This document shows, piece by piece, positions 55,320 through 64,000 of a stretch of 64,000 bases of DNA. The stretch comes from Moesziomyces globuligerus. Lineage: Eukaryota > Basidiomycota > Ustilaginomycetes > Ustilaginales > Ustilaginaceae. The translations under genes and the position numbers were made by a program. Each line of letters opens with the position of its first letter. Within the stretch, counting starts at the first letter, position 1. The stretch is from the NCBI GenBank assembly GCA_030849465.1, contig JARVLF010000007.1:124001-188000 (forward strand), given 5' to 3'. The notes under the pieces are model-generated. The model saw only the letters and a program-made list of their open reading frames with translations, was not told where the DNA came from and searched no databases.

Positions 55320-56391
55320 GGTTCTGCCTCGCCCGGTGTGCGGTTTGCAAAGGATACGTGTGTGACGAGCAAGAGCGAACAAGTAGGTGCGATGACGCCG
55401 GTATGCGAGAAGCGTCGTCGGTATCGTCCAAGGCTCGAGTAGCAGGGAGACGGAGCGGCGTGTGATGAGGAAGGGAGGAAAGGGTGATGGGGGGAGAGGG
55501 CCTGGATGGCATCCGTCGGGTGAGTGCGGACATGCGGCCAACAACGGGGGCCGAGGCGAGCTCCTCGAACAGCAACGCGGCTCGGATGCATTGGGCTCGT
55601 CAGCAAAGCCGCTCGCTCGACCGGGCTGTGGAGAAATGCCAGAGCCCAAGCCCGGTGACGTGACGTCTCTTTGCCCATTTTTTCCGCAAATCGCCCGTGC
55701 TTTCGACATACCGCCTTCTCCACACACGCTCTCTCGCAGCCGCACGGCCCAGCACCCTCCGCTTTCTCGGATGTTCCGTGCTCGCTGCCGCCTCGCCATG
55801 CCAACCTGTCACTTTGCTGATCGCTGCTGCTCAAAGCTCCAAGCACCAACATGACAGCTCGGGAAGCTGGACTCGCGAGGCGAGTCTCACAACCTGGGCT
55901 GCTCAGAGGCGCTGACCTGGCTCTCTGTAGGTGTATATTTAGAGATCTGGCCTCGCCCCCCCCCGCGACGTCGAGACCAAATTTAGCACTCGACCCCTCC
56001 CAGCCCCCTCGCCGGCACGCACGTCTCACCCTCGTCCCCCCTTTCGCAACGCCCCAGCTGATACTTGATTGCGCTCAGCTCCTCGACGTTGTCCGAGGTC
56101 GGTCTTCTTCCGAGAGTAAAGCAAAGTGGATCCGATAGCCGATCTGCTTCCGCACCGGTGGTGGACCCCGCAGCTCGCGTGGGCGCAGCAAGGACGCGTG
56201 CAGCGGAAAGAGCCGTGCGTGCATGGCCTCGAACCTCACGCTTGCCGCATCATTTCTGGCTGCCCGCCAAGTCCGATCCAATCACGAATCAACTTTGCGC
56301 ACCATCGGAAGCTCACCAAACGCTTGCTGCTCAACCATGTTCCGAGTCGATCAGCACCCAGACAGGTCGTGCGGGCATAGGCTTCTGCAAT
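55320..56391. other. Intergenic region with no recognised gene
   Basis: About 1.1 kb between the small membrane protein gene and the 3' end of the PIG-V gene, both on the minus strand. It should hold the promoter of the first. A C run lies near 55957-55966. Open frames have no recognisable content, and a GTTCGA motif near 56233 does not fold as a tRNA T-arm. Confidence 0.55.
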
Positions 56392-57945
56392 TCACGCGGG
56401 CGGATAGAAGCCGGCGTAGAGCACGCACGAGGCGCACAGCTGGAGCGCGAGATACGTAAACACGCCGCGTCGTAGCCAGGCGCGCTCGGCGTAGACGACG
56501 GCATGCGCGAGGCCCCACCACACCATCGGCATGCCGCCGGGCGTGCCGAGGCGCAGTGCGATCTGCACATGCGAGGCCACCGCCAGCACCAGCCCCAGCA
56601 CCACGCCGTGCACTACGTACGGCACCGCTCGTGGAACCGATTCCAACGCAAGTCCTTCCACCCGTGCCGCCGGATCGGCCGGCTGCGCGGCTAGCAGCGA
56701 AGCGATCAGCTGCGCGCGCGAGGCGCTGCGCCAAAAGGTGCGCGCGGTGTATGCGATGGCGCCGAGCACGGGTGCTGCGAGCGCAAAGTTGGGCAGTTGC
56801 GCTAGCTGCCAGTACCGGAACGCGCCGACGTGCCAGTACTCGGACTGCACGTATGCGTATACGCTCGGCGGCACCGCACTGCACCACGTCCGTCGGCCTT
56901 CGTCGAGGATAGGACCGGTGCAAAAGCGCGCGTACGCCCATGTCTGGAACGCGATTGCAGGTGCAGTGCAGATGGCAGCGCAACAGGCGAGTTGGAGTGC
57001 CGCTATGGGGTATCGCGTGCGCGTCGAGTGAGCGAGCAGTTTGTAGGCCGTGTATCCGATGAGCAGCATTCCGTTGGTGCGAAACGCCGTAGCTACACCG
57101 AACCATGCCGCCGAAGACAGAAGCTGCCTCCATCCCGGCACGAGCTCGCTCTCGAGGCAGAGCATGCCTAGCAGGCTAGCTGCGCTGAAGAACGGCTCGG
57201 GCGTCGGCGCCGAAAGCGTGGTTGCGGCCGAGGGCGCAAAGATGCTGAGCGCGGCTGCGGCCAAGGCGAGCTCGAGCTGCGCAGTCAGCCGCCACGTGAG
57301 CCGGAAGAGCAGCACTGGTGCCACCACCGCCGCGACGTTGGCCAGCACCGTCGTCAGCAGCATCGACGACGTCGGACTCCACCCACCGTCCAAACTCGGT
57401 GTCACGTATCCCAGTACACGCAGCAGCGCGACGATGCCGGGTTGGAACGCAAGCATCTGCTCCCACCGATATCCGCCCTCGTGTGGGCTCAAGTCGGTTG
57501 CGGACTCGGGCGAGGCGGCCGCAACAAAGTAGACCGTATCCCAGCGCACCAAGCCCAGGAGCCATCGAAACGCACCGGCCGAGAGACCGTGCTGGCCTTC
57601 AGCGTCGAGCGAGAACGAGAGCAGCTCGTGCGACGTGTCGAACGCCTGTTGCACTTGCGCGTTGACGAGGAGCAGTCCCACGCAGCCGATGCGCACCACC
57701 AGCGAGAGCCGAAGCAGCTTGGCTTGCGCCGCCGCCAGCTGCCGTCGAGACGTCGCCGCCGCTGCGCGTGCAGCGTGGCGCTCGGAAGGAGGCTTGGAGC
57801 CTGCTGGTCGTCGGAGCATGCTTTGCAATCGTGATGGACGCGAAGCTAGCACCAGGCCGCGCAACGCTGTTGGACCCTGAGCCGAACGCTTGACGCTTTC
57901 CTGAGCACGCTGAGCACGGCGCTTGGCGCATGGTCCAGCTGGCAT
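56392..57945 (-). CDS. GPI mannosyltransferase 2 (PIG-V/Gpi18 family)
   Basis: The product has 517 residues and is a polytopic ER membrane enzyme expected to add the second mannose to the GPI-anchor precursor. The luminal catalytic region carries FRWLLGLVRWDTVYFV (Arg-Trp-Asp at about 134-136) and HEGGYRWEQMLAFQPGIVALLR (about 156-177), the paired motifs of the PIG-V family. Many hydrophobic segments follow to the C-terminus. The first 80 residues are basic and poorly conserved. The frame continues upstream to an ATG at 58098; I chose 57945 because it leaves about 260 bp of divergent promoter before the ARL5 ATG at 58204. No intron is needed. Confidence 0.85.
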   Translation of the reverse strand: MPAGPCAKRRAQRAQESVKRSAQGPTALRGLVLASRPSRLQSMLRRPAGSKPPSERHAARAAAATSRRQLAAAQAKLLRLSLVVRIGCVGLLLVNAQVQQAFDTSHELLSFSLDAEGQHGLSAGAFRWLLGLVRWDTVYFVAAASPESATDLSPHEGGYRWEQMLAFQPGIVALLRVLGYVTPSLDGGWSPTSSMLLTTVLANVAAVVAPVLLFRLTWRLTAQLELALAAAALSIFAPSAATTLSAPTPEPFFSAASLLGMLCLESELVPGWRQLLSSAAWFGVATAFRTNGMLLIGYTAYKLLAHSTRTRYPIAALQLACCAAICTAPAIAFQTWAYARFCTGPILDEGRRTWCSAVPPSVYAYVQSEYWHVGAFRYWQLAQLPNFALAAPVLGAIAYTARTFWRSASRAQLIASLLAAQPADPAARVEGLALESVPRAVPYVVHGVVLGLVLAVASHVQIALRLGTPGGMPMVWWGLAHAVVYAERAWLRRGVFTYLALQLCASCVLYAGFYPPA

Positions 57946-58203
57946 TCTCGATTTCTTCCAGCCCACGCGCAGGCGGTGCTCACTGGCGATTTGGCCGAGA
58001 AATGCACCGGCAACGCACTGTGAATGCGATTTCGCTCTCCTCGGCTCGGCCTCCACGCGCGTCGGCCACGGCGTCGGCCTCGCCGTGGCCACACGCATCT
58101 ACCATCACCATCACCCTTGTGCCTCGCTTCGATCGCGGGGAACCATCACGAGCGATCCGAGCGCAGCCACACTCGCTGTGTTTCGCTCCACCCACCTCCA
58201 GCC

Positions 58204-58923
58204 ATGGGCGTGGCATTCAGCTCGCTCTGGTCATCGCTCTTTGGCTCCAAAGAGCTCAAGATCTGCATCCTCGGGTACGTCCCGTTCCCCCCTCATCCCC
58301 CGCTTCGAGTAAGTTGCCTGTCCAGTCGTATTGACACCCTCTCGTTCTGATACATGCTAGTCTGGACAATGCGGGCAAGACGACGTTGATGTACAAGATG
58401 ACTCTGGGCTCGGTCGTGTCCACAGCGCCGACGGTCGGGTCGAATACAGGTACGCTTTTCCCCCCTTTACCATCTCGAGCGCTTCGCCTTTGCTGACCAT
58501 CTGAATGTGCATTGGACTCATCGTGTCTGGTGAGCAGAGCAATTCGAGTACAAGAACCTCAAGTTTATGCTGTGGGATGTGGGCGGGCAGACGTCGCTGC
58601 GGACGTCGTGGACCTCGTACCTCGCCTCGACGGATGCGGTCATCTTTGTGCTCGACAGCAACGACCGCGAGCGCGTCGGCCTCGCGCGCGACGAGCTCCA
58701 CCGCATCGCCCAGGACGACCAGGTGACCACGGCGCCCATCCTCGTCTGGGCCAACAAGCAGGACATCAAGGGCGCCATGTCGCCCGCCGAGATCTCCGAG
58801 AGCCTCGCGCTCACCGCCTTCCGCCAACGCACCTGGCAGATCTTTGGCTGCTCCGCCCTCACCGGCAAGGGTCTCACAGAGGGTCTCGACTGGCTCGCAC
58901 ATACCCTCGGTGCCAAAGCGTAG
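58204..58923 (+). CDS. ARL5: ARL5-type small GTPase
   Basis: Three exons are proposed: 58204-58274, 58361-58449 and 58538-58923, with introns of 86 and 88 nt (GTACGT...GCTAG and GTACGC...AGCAG). The product has 181 residues and is an ARF-like GTPase. Gly2 after the initiator Met is a likely myristoylation site. The P-loop GLDNAGKT is at 24-31, switch I has the Thr of STAPTVGSN (about 44-52), WDVGGQ is at 66-71, and NKQD follows. The TVGSN and GGQTSLRTSW segments match ARL5 rather than ARF1, ARL1 or ARL2. ARL5 proteins act at the trans-Golgi, recruiting tethers such as GARP in animals. The splice sites keep all motifs in frame. Confidence 0.9.
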
Positions 58924-59339
58924 CTCTCCGGCAGTTCGTTCGCAGAACTTCACCGCAAAAAAAGCCTTACAGTTACACACTCCTCCGATCGTAGTTGTGT
59001 ACACTCGCACATGCGCTCAGCTGTATATACTCGTTTCCTTTCGTCCGCATACTCATGTCATCTGCTATAGGTCGGTGGGGAAAGGCACGTAGAGCTGGGC
59101 CAAGATCAACGGGCAGGCACAGCATCACGATTTGCATTGGCAACAGATGTGTGAATTGCTCGGAACGCGGGGGAACGGGTTGCATGCTACTCGGGGACTT
59201 TCCGTTTTTTTTGGTGGGAAATTTCCAAGCCTTCGAGCGGCTTCACCTCTAACACAAGGTCCCAGTTCCTGGTTGGGACGACGCTCCCGACATCCACACG
59301 CCTCGGTGCCTCGACGATCTTGGTTTGGCGCGCAGCATC
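58924..59339. other. Intergenic region between ARL5 and the methyltransferase gene
   Basis: About 400 bp holding the 3' flank of ARL5 and the promoter of the methyltransferase gene. No RNA gene or further open frame is supported. Confidence 0.6.
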
Positions 59340-60335
59340 ATGTCGGAAGGGGAGAGGGTAGCGCCGCACGAGTCCGGGCCGGAGCAGCCCGAGGTGGAAG
59401 CGACGATCTCGTCGCTGCTCGCGCAGAACCGACGGACGGCTACGGCGTTTAGCGTCACCAAGCACTCGAACGAGGCGGCGAGGAACTGGGACAAGTTCTA
59501 CAAGAACCACCAGGACAAGTTCTTCAAGGACCGGCACTGGACCTCGCGCGAATTTGGCTCCGCCATCGCCTCGCCCTCCTCCACCTCTGCGGCAAAGGTG
59601 GAGGGTGCGCGCGGGAAGAAGACGGAGGAGGATCGGGAGGAGGAGACGCAGATGGTGGCGGACGATGTGGCGGGAGGCGAGGCGGTGCTGCTCGAAGTCG
59701 GATGTGGAGTGGGCAATATGCTCTATCCCTTGCTCGAGACGAATGCCAAGTTGCGCGTGCACTGCTGCGACTTCTCGCAGCGCGCAGTCGACATGGTCTG
59801 CGCCCACCCTCGCTACGATCCGACTCGAGTCAACGCGTTTGTCTTTGACCTCACCTCGTCCTCACCTCGCCTCTCTACCTTCCTCACACGTCCTGGCTAC
59901 GAGCAATGGCCAGCACCGACGACGGTGAGCTTGATCTTTGTCCTCTCGGCCATCCCTCCTCATCTCCACCTCTCGGTGCTCAAGTCGCTAGCGGATCTGC
60001 TGGCTGCGAATCCAAACGGCGGTCATATCCTCTTCCGCGACTACGCCTATGGTGATCTCTCCCAGGTCCGCTACCACACCAAGAAGGACGCAGCATGGGC
60101 AGAGCCAAGCCTCCTGTCGGACGATCCGGACCACAACTGGTACCGCCGTGGCGACAATACGTTCAACTACTTTTTCCGCCAGCACGAACTCGATTCCCTC
60201 GCCCAACACCTCGGCCTCCAAGGCTCCACCCAAACCCTCCGTAGGACCGCCATCAACCGCAAGAGCGAAGTCAACATGCAGCGTCGCTTCGTCCAGGCCA
60301 AATGGTTCGTTCCCCCCCACCCCACCACATCCTGA
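59340..60335 (+). CDS. tRNA N3-methylcytidine methyltransferase (METTL2/Trm140 family)
   Basis: The product has 331 residues and is predicted to methylate C32 to m3C in the anticodon loop of threonine (and possibly serine) tRNAs. The family opening WDKFYKNHQDKFFKDRHW is at about 50-67. The SAM-binding motif LLEVGCGVGN is at about 117-126, followed by HCCDFSQRAVDMV. Later segments HILFRDYAYGDLSQVRY and GDNTFNYFF are highly characteristic. A charged insertion (about 80-112) separates the first two motifs. Yeast Trm140 is fused to an actin-binding N-terminus; this protein is not. The ATG at 59340 is the first in frame. The gene is intronless and converges with TRAPPC5 with only 100 bp between. 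Confidence 0.93.
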   Translation: MSEGERVAPHESGPEQPEVEATISSLLAQNRRTATAFSVTKHSNEAARNWDKFYKNHQDKFFKDRHWTSREFGSAIASPSSTSAAKVEGARGKKTEEDREEETQMVADDVAGGEAVLLEVGCGVGNMLYPLLETNAKLRVHCCDFSQRAVDMVCAHPRYDPTRVNAFVFDLTSSSPRLSTFLTRPGYEQWPAPTTVSLIFVLSAIPPHLHLSVLKSLADLLAANPNGGHILFRDYAYGDLSQVRYHTKKDAAWAEPSLLSDDPDHNWYRRGDNTFNYFFRQHELDSLAQHLGLQGSTQTLRRTAINRKSEVNMQRRFVQAKWFVPPHPTTS

Positions 60336-60435
60336 CACGCCACCCCCAATTCAATCACAAAACCAATGCCCCGACCATCCAACGCCACAAGATCGACGTG
60401 TCTCTGTGCGTGAGTGTGGGATTGAGCAGTGTGGG

Positions 60436-61527
60436 TTAGGAGGCCGAGAGCGCTTCTTCGCGCTGCATCACTGCCGCATCGAGCTTGATGAGGATCGTGG
60501 TGCGCGTCGGATACTGCGGCGTAGCTACCGTGTGTGCGGTGACGCGCGCCGGAAAGCCGAGCCCGTCCAACGCCGCTTCCACCATACCCGCCGTCATGGC
60601 TTCCACCGAGAGCTGCGACATGTCGGACGGCACACAGATGCTCCGGCTAAACGTAGGCACGTTTGTCGAAATCATATCTTTTGCACCCAAATCAAACAAT
60701 GCATCAGCCACTCGTCTCCTTGTCTACTCCTACCCTTCGAGCAAGAGTGGTGGGGCTACGGTTTGGAACTTACATTCGTCGGATCGACCTGGTTCGGTGG
60801 ATCGTTCTAGCGAGTCTGCCGGTTTGCCGAATGCGGCCTTCCAGAACGCGGTGTGGATCCAGAGCAACGTAGGCAGCAGCTTGGTCTCTCGCTTTGGCAT
60901 CTTTGGATTCTGCGTCATCTCCTGACGATGCATCGCCAACGCCAGCACCCTCTGACCGATCCTATATCCGATCAGCGACAGCCTCTTCTCCAGATCCGTC
61001 ACGCCGGTCACTCTGTTCTGGGTGTAGCTGACGATCTCGGCGAAGAGGAAGGCGAGTGCGGAAGCGTTGACTTCGTTCTGCCTCGTCTTGTCTCTTGGTC
61101 TTTCGACGATATCAGGACCCTGTCCTCGTCCCGCCGCTGTGCTGTAGCTTGGATATGTGCTCTCGTCGGTGGTGGTGGTGGAGGTGAAGGAGGCGAAGCG
61201 GCTACCGATGACGCTCGTGCTCGAGACCTGCCGCGCGGGGATCGGTGGCATCGAACCTCGAATCGACGCCGAGGACGACGAGATGAGTGCGGACTGTTGC
61301 ACAGAGTTCGCCGTGCTCCCCAACGTGCTCGCCGAAGTGCGTCGGGATGTGAAGGCGGGCGGAACGTGAGGATGCGATGCCGAGCCGAACGAATACGAGG
61401 CCGTGGCACCCGCATCGTTGGTGGGGTCCGGAAGCGCGCCCGAGACGTACGCGTTGGACGATGCCGAAGACGCACTCGCATTCGTCTGCACAGAAAAGCG
61501 CTGCGACGCTCGCGGTGTCGATGCCAT
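60436..61527 (-). CDS. TRS31: TRAPP complex subunit 5 (Trs31)
   Basis: Two exons are proposed, 61527-60774 and 60677-60436, with a 96-nt GTAAGT...AAAAG intron. Splicing joins SDE, a split Tyr codon and MISTNVPTFSRSICVPSDMSQ. The product has 331 residues and is a Bet3-fold subunit of the TRAPP tethering and Rab-GEF complexes. The conserved fold starts near residue 147 (RQNEVNASALAFLFAEIVSY) and includes RLSLIGYRIGQRVL, LLWIHTAFWKAAFGKPADSLE and, in exon 2, AMTAGMVEAALDGLGFPARVTAH. Without splicing the first exon ends in a non-conserved tail. A Ser/Thr-rich N-terminal extension of about 145 residues is absent from the roughly 190-residue human protein. Confidence 0.92.
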
Positions 61528-61821
61528 CGAATCGTGTGTGCGCCTAACGAGTAGGTGGTGCTGATAGTAGCCTCGCAACCCAAGTGTCCCGAAGCTCGCA
61601 TCAGTCGACCCCCCAACTCGACGCGGCTCGTGCGCTCTCCACCGCCCTCAACCAGCTGCCTGTGATTTTTCTGTTTTCGCCTGTTACATTTTCCCTCGTG
61701 TTGCTGTCACCTCACATCCACCTCACACGAAGCGTTGATCGTCGCTCACTTGGCTCCTTACAACCCACTCAAGCCATGATCTTCGCACGCAAGGTCTGGG
61801 ATTACCACAACAGGACGCGAC

Positions 61822-63888
61822 CTAGGATGATCCTCTGGATGCGGACGAGTTCGACTTGTTGTGGTGTCTGTTGCCCTTGCCTCGACGTCCTTTCTTGCTC
61901 GGTGACGCCGAGCCGTCCGCCTTCTTGGTCTGCCCCGGCTGGTCCTTGGGCTTGGCCACATCCTTTGCCGCCTCTGACCGCACCTCCGCATCGCCTCCCT
62001 CTACTTTCGGCCCTCCGATCTCGACGCTCTCTGTAACCTGCTCTGCTGACGTGAGGCTCTCCCCCGTCCCCTGAATCGACGCCGTGTCCTCCGCTGCCGC
62101 CGCTGATCGCGCGCTCCGCTCGTCCTCTTGCGTGGGCTCGGCGGATATGCTGTTCGCCGACGCCTCCGTGCTCGTCAGGACCACGGACGGCTCAGCAGGG
62201 ATGATGTTTTCCGCAGATTCGGCAGAGCCTGTGCTTGCTTGTTCCGGGACGGCAGCTGCTTGGCTGGCGTCCGGAGAGGTCGCCGAGGCAACCGGCTCTG
62301 CGCTTCCGACAGAAGACGTCGGCAATGAAAAGGCTTCGGATCCCGTCGAGCTGCCGATGCTGTCGCTGCTGCTTGTTGCATCGGTCGCCGTGTGGGCAGG
62401 GGTCGCCTCGCCCACGTGAGTACCCGATGCCGAGGTGACGGTGGTGTTGGACGCCAGAGCATCTGCGTCGTCGATGCCGGTCGAGACGAGCGCAGGCGGA
62501 GCAGCTTCTGCGACGAGGTTCGGACCGTCGCCTGCTGCAGCTGGGGACGAGTCGAGGGTATCGGCCTCATCGATGGGCGTGATGGCGTCGGCATCTGCAC
62601 CGGCCTCAACGCCCGAGTCGACCTCCTGGAGCGATTCTGATGCTGCTTCCGTCGCTCGCGCCTGGGCAGCCACAGCCCGCAGCTCCTCGATGGAAGAAGG
62701 CGCGGACTCGGCGTCGTCGGCCGAGGCATCGGCAAGCATCCACGTGGAGGAGTTCGACGGCAATGAGACCGTCTCGAAGACGGCCGGGTCCGAGTCGACG
62801 ACCGGGCTGGCCTCGCCGACACGACGGCCTCTGCCGGTATCCTGCTCTTCGTCGGCCAGGATGGCCTCCTCGATGATCTGGTCCTTGCGCTCGAGGGTCG
62901 GCGCGAGCTTGGGCGAGGCGCGAGACGCGGCGGGTATTGTTGCCTCGGGGCTGGTCGCCTTCTCGCCCGGGCGCAGTGTGGATGAGACCTGGAGTGCGTT
63001 GATCGGAGGCTGTCCACTCGCCTCGGCTGCGATGGCGGCTTCGTCCACGGTCAGCGACGCACGCCTTTCGGCGGGAGAGAGCGGTTTTGGCGCTTGCGGA
63101 AGGGTGTGGGTGTCGATAGCGGGGGTCGCAGACAGAAGCGCATCGCTCTTGTCCTTGAGTCCGAGCAGTTCGCGGAGGGTGTCGTTCTCCATGCGGAGCC
63201 TCTCTTCTTCGGTGAGGTGTTCGAGCGCCTCGTCGGCGCGCAAAGCGACAGGATCGGTGGTCTTGCCGGTGTACCCGCCAGAGCCATACCACTTTGGATC
63301 TTGGACCCATCCGCGCTGCGCCTTTCGGGGCTGCGGGTCGTCTGGGTTTTCGTTCTCTGCATCCGAGTCGTCGTCGCTAATTTCTCCGTCGAGCGACTGC
63401 ATGGCGCGCCTCACGAGGCCGCCAAGGTGGGTGAGCGTGCCGCTGAAGGTGGTCTCGGCGGCTAGTGTCTGCTGTGCTGCGTTGTGCGTGGTCTGGGCGA
63501 GGAGAGATTCGTAGTGCTGTGTGAGCTGGAGCGTGTGCTGCTGGGTCGAGTGGGAGAAGCTGCGGAACTTGGCCATGACGGTCTCGAGCGTGTTTTCGTA
63601 CTCGCGCAGCAGGACGGCCTGCTGCTTGTTCTCGTGAGACAGGCCGAGGTTCTCCTTGACGAGGTGTACGTTGAGGGCCTCGAGCTCGGACTCGAACTTC
63701 TCCTTGGAGAGGTCGGTGTTGAAGCGGCGGAGGGCAAAGCCGGTGCCCGAGTGGATGGCCTGGCCGCGGAGCTGGTCGGCCTGCTGCTGGAGCGACTCGC
63801 AGAGCTGACGGTTGGCCTGGAGCTGGTTGGTGAGGTCCTCGATGAGAGACCAGAGTCTCTGCATGTCATCGCCGTCCATGATGGTCAT
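61822..63888 (-). CDS. SIKE/FGFR1OP2-family protein (SCI1-like STRIPAK component)
   Basis: The product has 688 residues. The N-terminal 170 residues are coiled coil and match the SIKE/FGFR1OP2 family: LIEDLTNQLQANRQLCESLQ, FNTDLSKEKFESELEALNVH, LVKENLGLSHENKQQAVLLREYENTLETVMAKFR. In filamentous fungi the family member SCI1 belongs to the STRIPAK phosphatase-kinase complex. A second short coiled coil lies near 225-245 (EEERLRMENDTLRELLGL). The rest is a long Ala/Ser/Glu-rich tail ending in a basic patch (KKGRRGKGNRHHNKSNSS). Family members are usually about 200-300 residues, so the tail is a large extension. The ATG at 63888 is the first in frame. The family call is good; STRIPAK membership is inferred from relatives. 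Confidence 0.82.
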   Translation of the reverse strand: MTIMDGDDMQRLWSLIEDLTNQLQANRQLCESLQQQADQLRGQAIHSGTGFALRRFNTDLSKEKFESELEALNVHLVKENLGLSHENKQQAVLLREYENTLETVMAKFRSFSHSTQQHTLQLTQHYESLLAQTTHNAAQQTLAAETTFSGTLTHLGGLVRRAMQSLDGEISDDDSDAENENPDDPQPRKAQRGWVQDPKWYGSGGYTGKTTDPVALRADEALEHLTEEERLRMENDTLRELLGLKDKSDALLSATPAIDTHTLPQAPKPLSPAERRASLTVDEAAIAAEASGQPPINALQVSSTLRPGEKATSPEATIPAASRASPKLAPTLERKDQIIEEAILADEEQDTGRGRRVGEASPVVDSDPAVFETVSLPSNSSTWMLADASADDAESAPSSIEELRAVAAQARATEAASESLQEVDSGVEAGADADAITPIDEADTLDSSPAAAGDGPNLVAEAAPPALVSTGIDDADALASNTTVTSASGTHVGEATPAHTATDATSSSDSIGSSTGSEAFSLPTSSVGSAEPVASATSPDASQAAAVPEQASTGSAESAENIIPAEPSVVLTSTEASANSISAEPTQEDERSARSAAAAEDTASIQGTGESLTSAEQVTESVEIGGPKVEGGDAEVRSEAAKDVAKPKDQPGQTKKADGSASPSKKGRRGKGNRHHNKSNSSASRGSS

Positions 63889-64000
63889 GTTCTGCGGCGA
63901 TGCAGCCCGTGCGACGGCGGCGGCGGCTCGGCGCCTGCAGTGGTCGGTCGGGTCTCTTTTGGCGCCGCGGTAGCAAAGCTGGACCCGGCGAGGAAAGGGA
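63889..64000. other. 5' flank of the SIKE-like gene
   Basis: Leader or promoter sequence upstream of the SIKE-like start codon; the window ends here. Confidence 0.6.

Overview
The window looks like nuclear DNA of a basidiomycete fungus, most likely a smut of the Ustilaginaceae. The DNA is GC-rich. Most of the 18 recognisable genes are single open frames, including one of more than 11 kb. Where introns are needed they have ordinary GT-AG ends and are mostly 84-110 nt. Many proteins carry long Ser/Pro/Gln/acidic low-complexity extensions. Every recognised gene is a eukaryotic housekeeping or regulatory gene. I found no transposon, CRISPR array, rRNA or tRNA gene. Family calls come from reading the sequence, not from database searches.

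Layout. 1-14.3 kb: a PP4 regulatory subunit 1-like HEAT protein (+), an OPT-family oligopeptide transporter (+) and, convergent with it, a class II cAMP phosphodiesterase (-). 14.3-27.6 kb: a repeat-bearing gap, then a giant Tom1/HUWE1-type protein (-) that stops before the expected HECT domain. It is head-to-head with cullin-4 (+). 30-37 kb: gene-poor DNA holding a secreted ferritin-like protein, an inverted 85-bp partial copy of it, and a two-exon MGST3-like enzyme. 37-49 kb: a DUF1776/SDR-like protein (+), eIF5 (-) and peroxisomal Lon protease (+). 49-56 kb: an RSC1/RSC2-type bromodomain-BAH protein (+), an Scd6/Lsm14 protein (+) with a box C/D snoRNA in its only intron, and an unrecognised small membrane protein (-). 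56-64 kb: compactly packed PIG-V/GPI18 (-), ARL5 (+), a METTL2-type tRNA m3C methyltransferase (+), TRAPPC5/Trs31 (-) and a SIKE/SCI1-like STRIPAK protein (-).

The genes do not form one pathway. Local links are two ubiquitin-ligase genes sharing a divergent promoter with a palindromic double CCAAT box, and a secretory-pathway group (PIG-V, ARL5, TRAPPC5).

The two strongest observations are the intronic snoRNA (53067-53180) and the HECT-less Tom1. The snoRNA guide sits exactly to direct 2'-O-methylation of the 18S adenosine known in yeast as A420. The absence of HECT coding sequence next to Tom1 could be a real gene split, a pseudo-ligase or an assembly join. The tandem arrays and triple CCAAT motif lying just beyond the truncated end make that spot worth checking.
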